Positions 1 to 6,345 of a stretch of 6,650 bases of DNA are shown here, one piece after another; positions within the stretch are counted from its first letter, which is position 1, and every line of letters starts with the position of its first letter. A model generated the notes under the pieces. That model worked only from the letters and a program-made list of their open reading frames with translations. It did no database searches and had not been told where the DNA came from. Source of the DNA: an uncultured Eubacteriales bacterium (GTDB lineage Bacteria > Bacillota > Clostridia > UMGS1810); the NCBI GenBank assembly GCA_900555295.1, contig USKN01000105.1:1-6650 (forward strand), written 5' to 3'. Position numbers and translations under genes: made by a program.

Positions 1-159
1 AGAAAGGAAGCCATAAAGTACGCACTTGAAAATGCACAAAAAGATGATGTTATAGTGCTTGCGGGCAAAGGACACGAAACGTATCAAATACTTGCCGAAG
101 GTACAATACATTTTGACGAACGCGAAGCAGTACGAGATATACTTAATAAAAATAATTAA
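1..159 (+). CDS. murE: UDP-N-acetylmuramoyl-tripeptide synthetase MurE, C-terminal 52 residues (5' truncated by window)
   Basis: Frame 1 is open from the first base to a TAA at 157-159 and gives the last 52 residues of a Mur ligase. The motif AGKGHETYQ at fragment residues 21-29, followed by IHFDER, is characteristic of the MurE C-terminal domain. MurF and MurD carry different endings there, so MurE is the best call. The enzyme is cytoplasmic and uses ATP to add the third amino acid (meso-diaminopimelate or L-lysine) to UDP-MurNAc-L-Ala-D-Glu. The motif that discriminates the amino acid lies upstream of the window, so the substrate cannot be told. The gene is followed 40 nt later by mraY. MurF, which normally sits between them, is absent. 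Confidence 0.9.
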   Translation, partial: RKEAIKYALENAQKDDVIVLAGKGHETYQILAEGTIHFDEREAVRDILNKNN

Positions 160-199
160 TATACTGTAATAATGCGTACGAAAAGACGGTGAACAAACT

Positions 200-1162
200 A
201 TGTTTTATAATCTTATTTTATCATTAATAACATCACTTGCAATTGCCCTTATTGCGGGGCCTGTTGTAATTCCGTTTTTAATACGGCTTAAATTTGGACA
301 GGAAATACGCGAAATAGGTCCGAGCTGGCATAAGAAAAAACGCGGAACTCCAACAATGGGCGGTGTAATTTTTATTTTTTCGGTAATGATTTGCGCACTT
401 TTGTTTATGAGAACACGCGAGGGATTGTGCCTTGTATTGTTTGGTGTGTCATTTGGCGCCATAGGTTTTGCCGATGATTTTATTAAAGTTGTTAAGCGCC
501 GCAATTTGGGATTAACCGAAATGCAAAAATTTACACTTCAATTGCTGGCAAGCATAATATTTTTATATGCGGCTATGCAGTGGAATATTGTTAATTCGGA
601 GGTTATTATTCCGTTTGTTAAAAAAACCGTTGATTTTGGAATATTTTATATACCGTTTGCATTGTTTGTGCTTATAGGCACAACAAACAGTGTTAATTTA
701 ACCGACGGTGTTGACGGACTTGCGTCATCGGTTACCGTTATAGTTACTTTGTTTTTTGGTGTGGCGGCAGTTAAACAGGGCGATACAACGGCAGCTTTGT
801 TTGCCGGCGCAATTGCCGGCGGATGCATAGGCTTTTTGGCGTTTAACCGTCACCCCGCAAAAGTTTTTATGGGTGATACAGGTTCGCTCTTTTTGGGTGG
901 TGCTGTATGCGCTCTTGCATTAAGACTTAAAATGCCGCTTGTGCTTATTATTGCCGGCGGTGTGTATGTAATGGAAACTTTATCGGTTATAATACAGGTA
1001 ACAAGCTTTAAACTTACGGGTAAAAGAGTATTTAAAATGAGCCCGATACATCACCACTTTGAAATGTGCGGATGGAGTGAGGTAAAAATAGTATTAACAT
1101 TTTCGGCAGTCAGCCTTGTTTTGGCTTTGATTGCATATTGGGGAGGTATTGCTGTTGTCTGA
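200..1162 (+). CDS. mraY: phospho-N-acetylmuramoyl-pentapeptide transferase MraY
   Basis: This integral membrane enzyme transfers phospho-MurNAc-pentapeptide from UDP to undecaprenyl phosphate, forming lipid I on the cytoplasmic face. The 320-residue length is normal for Gram-positive MraY. Family motifs are intact: GTPTMGG (residues 49-55), the Mg-site ADDFIK (91-96, Asp92 and Asp93), NLTDGVDGLA (166-175), MGDTGS (224-229, with Asp226 matching the family's third essential Asp) and SPIHHHFE (281-288). About ten hydrophobic helices are visible, beginning at residues 4-30. The ATG at 200 has a weak GGTGA ribosome binding site at 188-192. The last 8 nt overlap the start of ftsW, and the ftsW ribosome binding site lies inside the mraY C-terminal codons, so the two genes are probably translationally coupled. 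No murD follows, which is unusual. Confidence 0.98.
   Translation: MFYNLILSLITSLAIALIAGPVVIPFLIRLKFGQEIREIGPSWHKKKRGTPTMGGVIFIFSVMICALLFMRTREGLCLVLFGVSFGAIGFADDFIKVVKRRNLGLTEMQKFTLQLLASIIFLYAAMQWNIVNSEVIIPFVKKTVDFGIFYIPFALFVLIGTTNSVNLTDGVDGLASSVTVIVTLFFGVAAVKQGDTTAALFAGAIAGGCIGFLAFNRHPAKVFMGDTGSLFLGGAVCALALRLKMPLVLIIAGGVYVMETLSVIIQVTSFKLTGKRVFKMSPIHHHFEMCGWSEVKIVLTFSAVSLVLALIAYWGGIAVV
1140..1146 (+). promoter_or_regulatory. ribosome binding site of ftsW, deciding a TTG start
   Basis: GGGGAGG lies 8 nt before the TTG at 1155 and only 2 nt before the in-frame TTG at 1149. It therefore supports initiation at 1155. It is embedded in the mraY codons for the C-terminal Trp-Gly-Gly, so it is exposed as ribosomes finish mraY. 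Confidence 0.8.
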
Positions 1163-2303
1163 TTTGCCTAACAACAACTCAAAAAACACAGCAGAAAAAA
1201 GAACGCGTAAAAAGAAAACCAAGCGTATTGACTATCCGTTTCTTGTAATTGTAATTGCATTGCTTGTATACGGCCTTATTATGGTGTTTTCGGCAAGCAC
1301 GGCATCGGCATATTACATTCACGGCGACGCACTTTATTTTTTTAAACGTCAGTTTATTTGGGCTGTTATAGGCGTTGCGGTAATGTTTCTTATAAGTAAT
1401 ATTTACTATAAAACGTGGTATAAATTGGCACTTCCCATTTTGGGTATAACAGTTTTGCTTCTTATTGCCGTGCCTATAATAGGAACGGATGTAAACGGTG
1501 CAAAACGCTGGATTGGTTTGGGACCGCTCACGTTTCAGCCGTCCGAAATTGCCAAATTTGCCGTTATAGTATATATGGCACGCCGGCTTAATCACGATTA
1601 TGTAAAATTAAACAGCTTTACAAAAGGTTTTTTGCCCAATCTTGCGGTAATATGCGTTATAAGCGTTCTTGTACTTATAGAACCGCATATGAGCGGATGT
1701 TTGGTTATAATGTGCGTGGGGTTGGCAATGCTTTTTATAGCGGGAGCCGACATAAAATATTTTTTTCGTATTGCACTTCCGCTTATTCCGGCGGTTGCGG
1801 TTTTAATTATTATGGAACCGTACCGAATGAAAAGACTTTTATCGTTTATAGACCCGTTTAAAGACGCGTCGGATACGGGATATCAGGTTGTACAGTCGCT
1901 TTATGCCATAGGTTCGGGCGGACTTTTCGGTTTGGGACTCGGACAAAGCAGGCAAAAGTTTTTATATATTCCCGAACCGCAAAACGATTTTATTTTTTCT
2001 ATTTTGTGTGAGGAACTTGGCTTTTTCGGCGCACTTTTGATGATTATATTGTTTGCTCTGCTTGTGTGGAGAGGAATACGTATTGCAATGACATCGCCCG
2101 ATATGTTTTCGTCGCTGTTGGTAAGCGGAATAATGGCGCTTATTGCAATTCAGGTAATACTTAATATTGCCGTTGTAACATCATCTTGTCCCTGCACGGG
2201 AATAACACTTCCGTTTTTCAGCGCGGGCGGTACGTCGCTTTGCATAATTCTTGCGCAAATGGGTGTTGTGCTTAATGTGTCGAGATATAAAAAGCGCAAA
2301 TAA
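1155..2303 (+). CDS. ftsW: SEDS-family peptidoglycan glycosyltransferase FtsW (or SpoVE)
   Basis: This is a SEDS-family polytopic membrane protein that polymerises lipid II into glycan strands, working with a class B PBP at the septum. From the TTG at 1155 it has 382 residues, a usual length. A basic cytoplasmic tail (residues 14-24, rich in Lys and Arg) precedes about ten membrane helices. Family signatures are present: NGAKRWIGLG (114-123), FQPSEIAKF (127-135), FIDPF (231-235), DTGYQ (240-244), PEPQNDFIF (273-281, Asp278 being the likely catalytic Asp) and LPFFSAGGTSL (352-362). The TTG at 1155 is chosen because GGGGAGG at 1140-1146 lies 8 nt upstream; TTG 1149 is too close, and the first in-frame ATG is inside helix 1. 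It could be the sporulation paralogue SpoVE, since position and sequence do not separate the two. murD is absent upstream. Confidence 0.95.
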   Translation: MSDLPNNNSKNTAEKRTRKKKTKRIDYPFLVIVIALLVYGLIMVFSASTASAYYIHGDALYFFKRQFIWAVIGVAVMFLISNIYYKTWYKLALPILGITVLLLIAVPIIGTDVNGAKRWIGLGPLTFQPSEIAKFAVIVYMARRLNHDYVKLNSFTKGFLPNLAVICVISVLVLIEPHMSGCLVIMCVGLAMLFIAGADIKYFFRIALPLIPAVAVLIIMEPYRMKRLLSFIDPFKDASDTGYQVVQSLYAIGSGGLFGLGLGQSRQKFLYIPEPQNDFIFSILCEELGFFGALLMIILFALLVWRGIRIAMTSPDMFSSLLVSGIMALIAIQVILNIAVVTSSCPCTGITLPFFSAGGTSLCIILAQMGVVLNVSRYKKRK

Positions 2304-2338
2304 ATTATTAAAACTATAGTACAGAGGTGAATAAGCTT

Positions 2339-3445
2339 ATGAAAATTCTGCTTGCCGGCGGCGGCACTGCGGGACATATAAATCCTGCGCTTGCAATTGC
2401 GCGCTATGCACTTGTTATGGATAAAAATACACAGATACTTTTCATCGGAAAAACAGGGGGCATGGAAAGTAAGCTTGTACCTAAAGAAGGCTTTTTGATT
2501 AAATATATAGATGTTGAGGGATTGCGCCGAAAAATTACACCGTCAAATATTGTTACGGCATTTAAAATGCTTTCGGCTTACGAAAAATCTATAAAAATAA
2601 TAGATGAATTTAAACCCGATGTTGTTGTAGGAACGGGCGGATATGTGTGTGCGCCGCCTGTGTTTGCGGCACAGCGTCGAAAAATTCCCACTCTTATACA
2701 CGAGCAAAACGTGTTTCCCGGCACTGCAATAAAAGTGCTGTCAAAAAAGGCAAACGTAACCGCCATAAGTTTTAAGGATACCGATAATTATTTGCAATCG
2801 GCAAAAAAAACGGTGCTTACGGGAAATCCTATCAGACCGAGCCTTTTGAGTACCGATTATGATACGGCACGCGAAATGCTCGGAATAGGCAATAAAAAAT
2901 TTATTGTTGCATTCGGCGGCAGTTTGGGTGCGTCTAAAATTAACGATGTAATGATTGAGTTTATAGAAAAAATAAACGGCAGCAATATTAACCTTTGTTT
3001 CGGCACGGGCGACAGAGAGTACGGACGTGTTAAGAGCATAATTAAAAACAAGGGAATTGTTTTGGCGGATAATATTAAAATAACACCGTATATACACAAT
3101 ATGGATACCGTACTTAATGCGGCAGACCTTGTAATAAGCAGAAGCGGTGCAATAACTTTATCGGAGCTTTGCGCACTCGGCAAAGCGTCTGTTCTTATAC
3201 CGTCGCCAAACGTTACAAATAATCATCAGGAATACAACGCGCGTGCACTTGCCGACAATAAGGCGGCGTGTATGATTTTGGAAAAAGACTTTAATATAAA
3301 TACGCTTACGGCAAATGTGCAAAGAATTTTAAATGATGATAAAGTAAGGCACACAATGTGCCGAAATGCACGCATAATGGGTACGTTAAGCGCAACCGAT
3401 ATGATTTACCGCGAGCTTGTTAAAATATCATCTTCGGGCAAATAA
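2339..3445 (+). CDS. murG: UDP-GlcNAc:lipid I N-acetylglucosaminyltransferase MurG
   Basis: This peripheral membrane GT28/GT-B glycosyltransferase adds GlcNAc from UDP-GlcNAc to lipid I, giving lipid II at the inner leaflet. The protein has 368 residues, a usual length. The N-terminal acceptor domain opens with the glycine-rich loop GGGTAGHINPA (residues 7-17, His13) and has GTGGY (98-102) and HEQN (121-124). The C-terminal donor domain carries GNPIRPS (162-168), GGSLGA (193-198), SRSGA with LSEL (267-277, Glu276 matching the nucleotide-sugar Glu) and PSPNVTNNHQ (288-297, Gln297). The ATG at 2339 is preferred because AGAGGTGA at 2323-2330 is 8 nt upstream; an in-frame GTG at 2327 falls inside this ribosome binding site. 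It lies 35 nt after ftsW and is followed by an 81-nt gap, the longest in the window. Confidence 0.97.
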   Translation: MKILLAGGGTAGHINPALAIARYALVMDKNTQILFIGKTGGMESKLVPKEGFLIKYIDVEGLRRKITPSNIVTAFKMLSAYEKSIKIIDEFKPDVVVGTGGYVCAPPVFAAQRRKIPTLIHEQNVFPGTAIKVLSKKANVTAISFKDTDNYLQSAKKTVLTGNPIRPSLLSTDYDTAREMLGIGNKKFIVAFGGSLGASKINDVMIEFIEKINGSNINLCFGTGDREYGRVKSIIKNKGIVLADNIKITPYIHNMDTVLNAADLVISRSGAITLSELCALGKASVLIPSPNVTNNHQEYNARALADNKAACMILEKDFNINTLTANVQRILNDDKVRHTMCRNARIMGTLSATDMIYRELVKISSSGK

Positions 3446-3470
3446 TATTTTGCCGCCTACATACTGTAAC

Positions 3471-3500
3471 TTGAAAGCCCCCCGCAGCATACAATACAAT
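3471..3500 (+). promoter_or_regulatory. candidate sigma-A-type promoter driving murA
   Basis: TTGAAA at 3471-3476 and TACAAT at 3495-3500 are separated by 18 nt. Each differs by one base from the TTGACA and TATAAT consensus. The expected start point is about 3507, some 20 nt before the murA ATG. A second TACAAT at 3490-3495 has only a 13-nt spacer and is unlikely to serve. The -10 overlaps a perfect 14-bp dyad at 3494-3507, so a DNA-binding repressor is also possible. The promoter is inferred from sequence only. Confidence 0.45.
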
Positions 3501-3519
3501 ATTGTATAACTGTGGGAGG
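3478..3519 (+). promoter_or_regulatory. hairpin in the murA leader covering its ribosome binding site
   Basis: CCCGCAG (3481-3487) can pair with CTGTGGG (3510-3516, one G-U pair). ATACAAT (3489-3495) pairs with ATTGTAT (3501-3507), leaving a 5-nt loop and a 1x2 internal loop. CC at 3479-3480 can further pair with GG at 3518-3519 around a bulged A. The 3' arm contains the GGGAGG Shine-Dalgarno of murA (3514-3519), so in read-through mRNA the site would be largely hidden. There is no T-run after the stem, so it does not look like a terminator. Pairing is seen by eye; no folding energy was computed. Confidence 0.6.
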
Positions 3520-3526
3520 AGATTGT

Positions 3527-4795
3527 ATGAGCAAAATATCTGTAAGCGGAGTTGACAGATTAGAGGGACGCGTAAGGGTGCAGGGATCAAAAAATGCGGT
3601 ACTTCCCATACTTGCCGCGGCACTTATAAACGAAAAGGAATGTATTATACATAATTGTCCCGATTTATCCGATGTAAAAGCGGTTTGCAATATTTTGAAA
3701 TGCATCGGCTGTACGGTTGAATTTAAAAACGGAACTGTAACCGTTAATTCGGCAGGTGCAAATAATTATGTTGTGCCGTGTGAGCTTATGAAATGCATAA
3801 GGTCGTCGTTTGTTTTTATGGGAGCATTGCTGGCAAGGTTTAAAAAAGCGGTAATGTGTTTGCCGGGGGGATGCCCTATAGGTGCACGCCCTGTGGATAT
3901 GCATATTAAAGCGCTTAATTGCTTGGGATGTATGGTTGAACAAACCGATGAAAACATTTTTTCTGCGCAGTGCATATCCGCAATCGGCGGAGTTGTTAAT
4001 CTTGATTTTCCGTCGGTGGGCGCAACCGAAAATATTATGATGTATGCCTGTAAAGGTATGGGAATTACCCAAATACACAATGCGGCGCTTGAACCCGAAA
4101 TATGCGACTTGGCAAATTTTTTAAATTCAATGGGTGCAAATATTTACGGAGCGGGTACGAAAAATATTACAATTTACGGAGTTGAAAAGCTTGAAAGTGC
4201 GGAATATACCGTTATGGCAGACAGAATTGAACAATCTACTCTTATGTCGGCAGTATGTATGACGGGCGGAAAACTTGAACTTTTTGATTGCTGTAATTCG
4301 TGTTTAAATATATATACCGAATTTTTAAAAAAACTCGGTTGCGATATTACAATTTACAATGAAAAAAAACTTAAACTGGTATCCGACGGCAAAATGCTTA
4401 AAGACGGTGCCTGCGTTAAAATTTGCACAGAGCCGTACCCGGGATTTCCAACCGATTGTCAGTCGCTTGCAATGACGCTTGTTGCGGCGTCATACGGCAG
4501 GAGCATTATTGAAGAAAATATATTTGAAAACAGAATGAACCACGCATTTGAACTTAATAAAATGGGTGCCGATATAAAACTTAAAGGAAATTGTGCCTTT
4601 GTAAACGGTGTGGGTAAACTTTGCGGATGCGAGGTTTGCGCACGCGACTTAAGAAGCGGTGCCGCACTTGTGGCGGCAGGACTTGCGGCAACAGGCAGGA
4701 CAATTGTAAATAATGCCGAATATATATACAGGGGATATGAGTGTTTGGAAAACAAACTGTCGTATCTCGGAGCAGACGCGGAGAGGATTGAGTGA
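3527..4795 (+). CDS. murA: UDP-N-acetylglucosamine 1-carboxyvinyltransferase MurA, cysteine-rich
   Basis: This cytoplasmic enzyme moves enolpyruvate from PEP to UDP-GlcNAc, the committed step of peptidoglycan synthesis. The product has 422 residues, the usual size, and the two-lobed EPSP-synthase-like fold is expected. Key residues are present: GSKNAVLP (20-27, Lys22), the active-site loop PGGCPIGARPVD (113-124) with Cys116 at the catalytic, fosfomycin-reactive position, ADRIE (231-235), PGFPTD (305-310, Asp310), ENIFENR (330-336), DLRSGA (374-379) and YRGYE (401-405). The start is ATG 3527, with GGGAGGA 6 nt upstream; the in-frame GTG at 3512 lies before the ribosome binding site. The oddity is 27 cysteines, including C-x2-C pairs at 59/62, 132/135, 256/259 and 368/371. 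Expression may be controlled by the leader hairpin and internal promoter just upstream. Confidence 0.96.
   Translation: MSKISVSGVDRLEGRVRVQGSKNAVLPILAAALINEKECIIHNCPDLSDVKAVCNILKCIGCTVEFKNGTVTVNSAGANNYVVPCELMKCIRSSFVFMGALLARFKKAVMCLPGGCPIGARPVDMHIKALNCLGCMVEQTDENIFSAQCISAIGGVVNLDFPSVGATENIMMYACKGMGITQIHNAALEPEICDLANFLNSMGANIYGAGTKNITIYGVEKLESAEYTVMADRIEQSTLMSAVCMTGGKLELFDCCNSCLNIYTEFLKKLGCDITIYNEKKLKLVSDGKMLKDGACVKICTEPYPGFPTDCQSLAMTLVAASYGRSIIEENIFENRMNHAFELNKMGADIKLKGNCAFVNGVGKLCGCEVCARDLRSGAALVAAGLAATGRTIVNNAEYIYRGYECLENKLSYLGADAERIE
4780..4786 (+). promoter_or_regulatory. ribosome binding site of ftsQ/divIB, deciding a TTG start
   Basis: GGAGAGG lies inside the last murA codons, 10 nt before the TTG at 4797. 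The in-frame TTG at 4788 is only 1 nt away and cannot use it. This supports the start at 4797, directly after the murA stop. Confidence 0.65.
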
Positions 4796-4796
4796 T

Positions 4797-5597
4797 TTGA
4801 AAAAATCAAAAGATAAAAATTTAAATTACTGCTCAACCGATGATGAATTTTCGTTTAACATCAAAAGTAAAATTTACGGATTAATAGAAAGAAAACAAAA
4901 AATAACGGTTATTGCCGCATCGGTTGTGTTTATTATTATTGTATCGTTTTTTACGCCTGTTTATAATGTCCGTACTATAGAGGTGGACGGCAATGCGTCC
5001 GTAAATACCGAAACAATATTAAAAGCGTCGGGAATATATAAAGGTTTAAATATGTTTAAGGTAAATTTAAAACGTGCAAAACAGCAAATTTCATCTGTAG
5101 CATATATTGACAGCGTAAAAATAAAACGTTTGCCGCCGTCTAAAATTAAAATTACGGTAAGCGAAAGTGTTGAGTGCGTTTATATTAGTTTTTTGGGCAG
5201 TTTTGTGGGTACCGATAAGCGGGGCAAAATACTCGAAATAAAGCAATCCTATTCACAGCTTAATCGGCCCGTTGTAAAAGGCATTTCGTTAAAATCGTTT
5301 GAAATAGGCTCAAAAGCGGAGTTTTCAAATGCCGAAACCGAAAAACTATTGTATTCCGTTGCCGGGTATATAGAAAAAGAGGGGCTTGGCGAAGACGTTA
5401 AAGTTATAAATCTTAAAGACAGCGATAATATATCGTTTGAACTTGCAAACGGAATGAAAGCCCAACTCGGCAATTCGGATAATCTTAAATATAAAATTGC
5501 TTATTTAAAAGCCGCGCTTGCCGAGATGGACGGCGTTACGGGCGGTGTCATAGAACTGTCGGATACCGAAAACGTTACCTACAGGGGAGGACAATGA
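4797..5597 (+). CDS. divIB: cell division protein FtsQ/DivIB
   Basis: This is a bitopic membrane protein of the divisome that recruits and stabilises FtsL and FtsB/DivIC. From the TTG at 4797 it has 266 residues. It has a polar cytoplasmic segment (1-35), one membrane helix (about 36-52), then a POTRA-like domain (about 55-123) opening with VRTIEVDGN and closing with RLPPSKIKITVSE, a typical FtsQ pattern. A beta-rich extracytoplasmic domain runs to the C terminus (VIELSD near the end). The start is a TTG because the next in-frame ATG is at residue 86, inside the POTRA domain, and the nearest upstream ATG would overlap murA by more than 50 nt. One base separates it from the murA stop and one base from the next gene, so coupled translation is likely. 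Sequence conservation is modest, as is usual in this family. Confidence 0.9.
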   Translation: MKKSKDKNLNYCSTDDEFSFNIKSKIYGLIERKQKITVIAASVVFIIIVSFFTPVYNVRTIEVDGNASVNTETILKASGIYKGLNMFKVNLKRAKQQISSVAYIDSVKIKRLPPSKIKITVSESVECVYISFLGSFVGTDKRGKILEIKQSYSQLNRPVVKGISLKSFEIGSKAEFSNAETEKLLYSVAGYIEKEGLGEDVKVINLKDSDNISFELANGMKAQLGNSDNLKYKIAYLKAALAEMDGVTGGVIELSDTENVTYRGGQ

Positions 5598-5598
5598 T

Positions 5599-6324
5599 AT
5601 GTTGAATAAAAAACCCGTTAAAATAACGCTTTTTGTTTTGGCATTTTCTGTTAGTTTTTTGTTTGTGTCAATAATAAAAAACAATGCCGCCAAACCGTAT
5701 AACGGCAAAAATAAAACCGATGAGATTGATATGCTTAAACAGGAGCTTATTAACGAAAAGCAAAAAAACATTGCCTTAAACGAGCAAATACTCGATTTAA
5801 ACAGCATAGTAAACGATTACAGAGCAGACGCGGCAAAAAACAGCTCGGGCAGCAAAGCAATTGCCGCAGAGCTTGAAACAATGAGAATTGCGGCGGGAGT
5901 GAGCAGAGTGTACGGCGAGGGTGTAGTTATTACCGTTACCGACTCATCATTGTTAAAAACGGGCGAAAATTTATCGGATTATATTATACACGACAGGGAT
6001 TTGCGTGATGTGGTAAACGAGTTGTTCGGCGCAGGCGCGGAGGCTGTAAGCATTAACGGCGAAAGAATTGTAACTTCAACCGCAATAAGGTGTGTGGGCA
6101 ATACAATTTTAATTAACGGTATAAGGTGTGCACCGCCGTTTAAAATAAACGCACTCGGCAATAAAGATACTTTGGAGTCTGCCGTTAATATGCCGGGCGG
6201 TATAGCCGAAGAACTTAAAAACTATAAAATCGGTTTTGATGTTCAAAAACAAAACAAGGTTGTTGTACCGGCATACAGCGGAAACTTTACGTTTAAATAT
6301 GCCAAAACCGACAGCGAGCAGTAA
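5599..6324 (+). CDS. DUF881 family membrane-anchored protein (YlxW/YlxX-like)
   Basis: This is a 241-residue protein with a short basic N terminus and a single membrane helix (about 9-26). A charged heptad-like, probably coiled-coil region follows (about 42-98), and then a DUF881 domain (about 99-235). DUF881 hallmarks visible are GEGVVITVTD (106-115), the IHDRDLRDVVNELFGAGAEA block (130-149), SINGERI (151-157), ILINGIRCAPPFKI (170-183) and ALGN (185-188). The bulk should lie outside the cytoplasm. Its molecular function is not known. Homologues occupy the slot between divIB and ftsA in Firmicutes, often in pairs around sbp, which suggests an envelope or division role. The ATG at 5599 has GGGGAGGA at 5584-5591, 7 nt upstream, and starts one base after the divIB stop. 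The architecture recalls the divisome coiled-coil proteins, but that is only a resemblance. Confidence 0.9.
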   Translation: MLNKKPVKITLFVLAFSVSFLFVSIIKNNAAKPYNGKNKTDEIDMLKQELINEKQKNIALNEQILDLNSIVNDYRADAAKNSSGSKAIAAELETMRIAAGVSRVYGEGVVITVTDSSLLKTGENLSDYIIHDRDLRDVVNELFGAGAEAVSINGERIVTSTAIRCVGNTILINGIRCAPPFKINALGNKDTLESAVNMPGGIAEELKNYKIGFDVQKQNKVVVPAYSGNFTFKYAKTDSEQ

Positions 6325-6345
6325 AACCGTAAGGAGAGATGTGCT

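Noticed and set aside
1..159. First fragment as MurF or MurD
   Set aside because: The GKGHE-x-YQ ending followed by HFDER fits MurE and not the C-terminal ends of the other Mur ligases.
803..820. Inverted and direct repeat GCCGGC-6 nt-GCCGGC within mraY
   Set aside because: It comes from repeated Ala-Gly codons in a conserved membrane helix; GCC GGC is common throughout the window.
1131..1154. Upstream TTG at 1131 as the ftsW start
   Set aside because: It lies before the GGGGAGG ribosome binding site and would lengthen the overlap with mraY to 32 nt.
1179..1595. Minus-strand frame of 138 codons over ftsW
   Set aside because: It is antisense to conserved SEDS motifs and rich in Cys, Tyr, Lys and Arg, as expected from reversed hydrophobic codons.
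2313..2320. TATAGT (2315-2320) and the ACTATAGT palindrome as a promoter for murG
   Set aside because: No -35-like sequence lies 16-18 nt upstream (the region reads AAGCGC), and the 35-nt gap is typical of an operon interior.
2327..2338. GTG at 2327 as the murG start
   Set aside because: The GTG is part of the AGAGGTGA ribosome binding site. ATG 2339 gives the canonical N terminus beginning just before the glycine-rich loop.
3437..3454. Stem GGCAAA/TTTGCC around the murG stop codon as an intrinsic terminator
   Set aside because: The stem has only 6 bp, half of them A-T, and is followed by GCCTAC instead of a T-run.
4713..4796. ATG at 4713 as the ftsQ/divIB start
   Set aside because: It would overlap murA by 83 nt and has no ribosome binding site; the added residues have no family counterpart.
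4459..4836. Minus-strand frame of 125 codons over the murA 3' end
   Set aside because: It is antisense to conserved MurA motifs, its composition is that of a shadow frame, and no ribosome binding site or family match was recognised.
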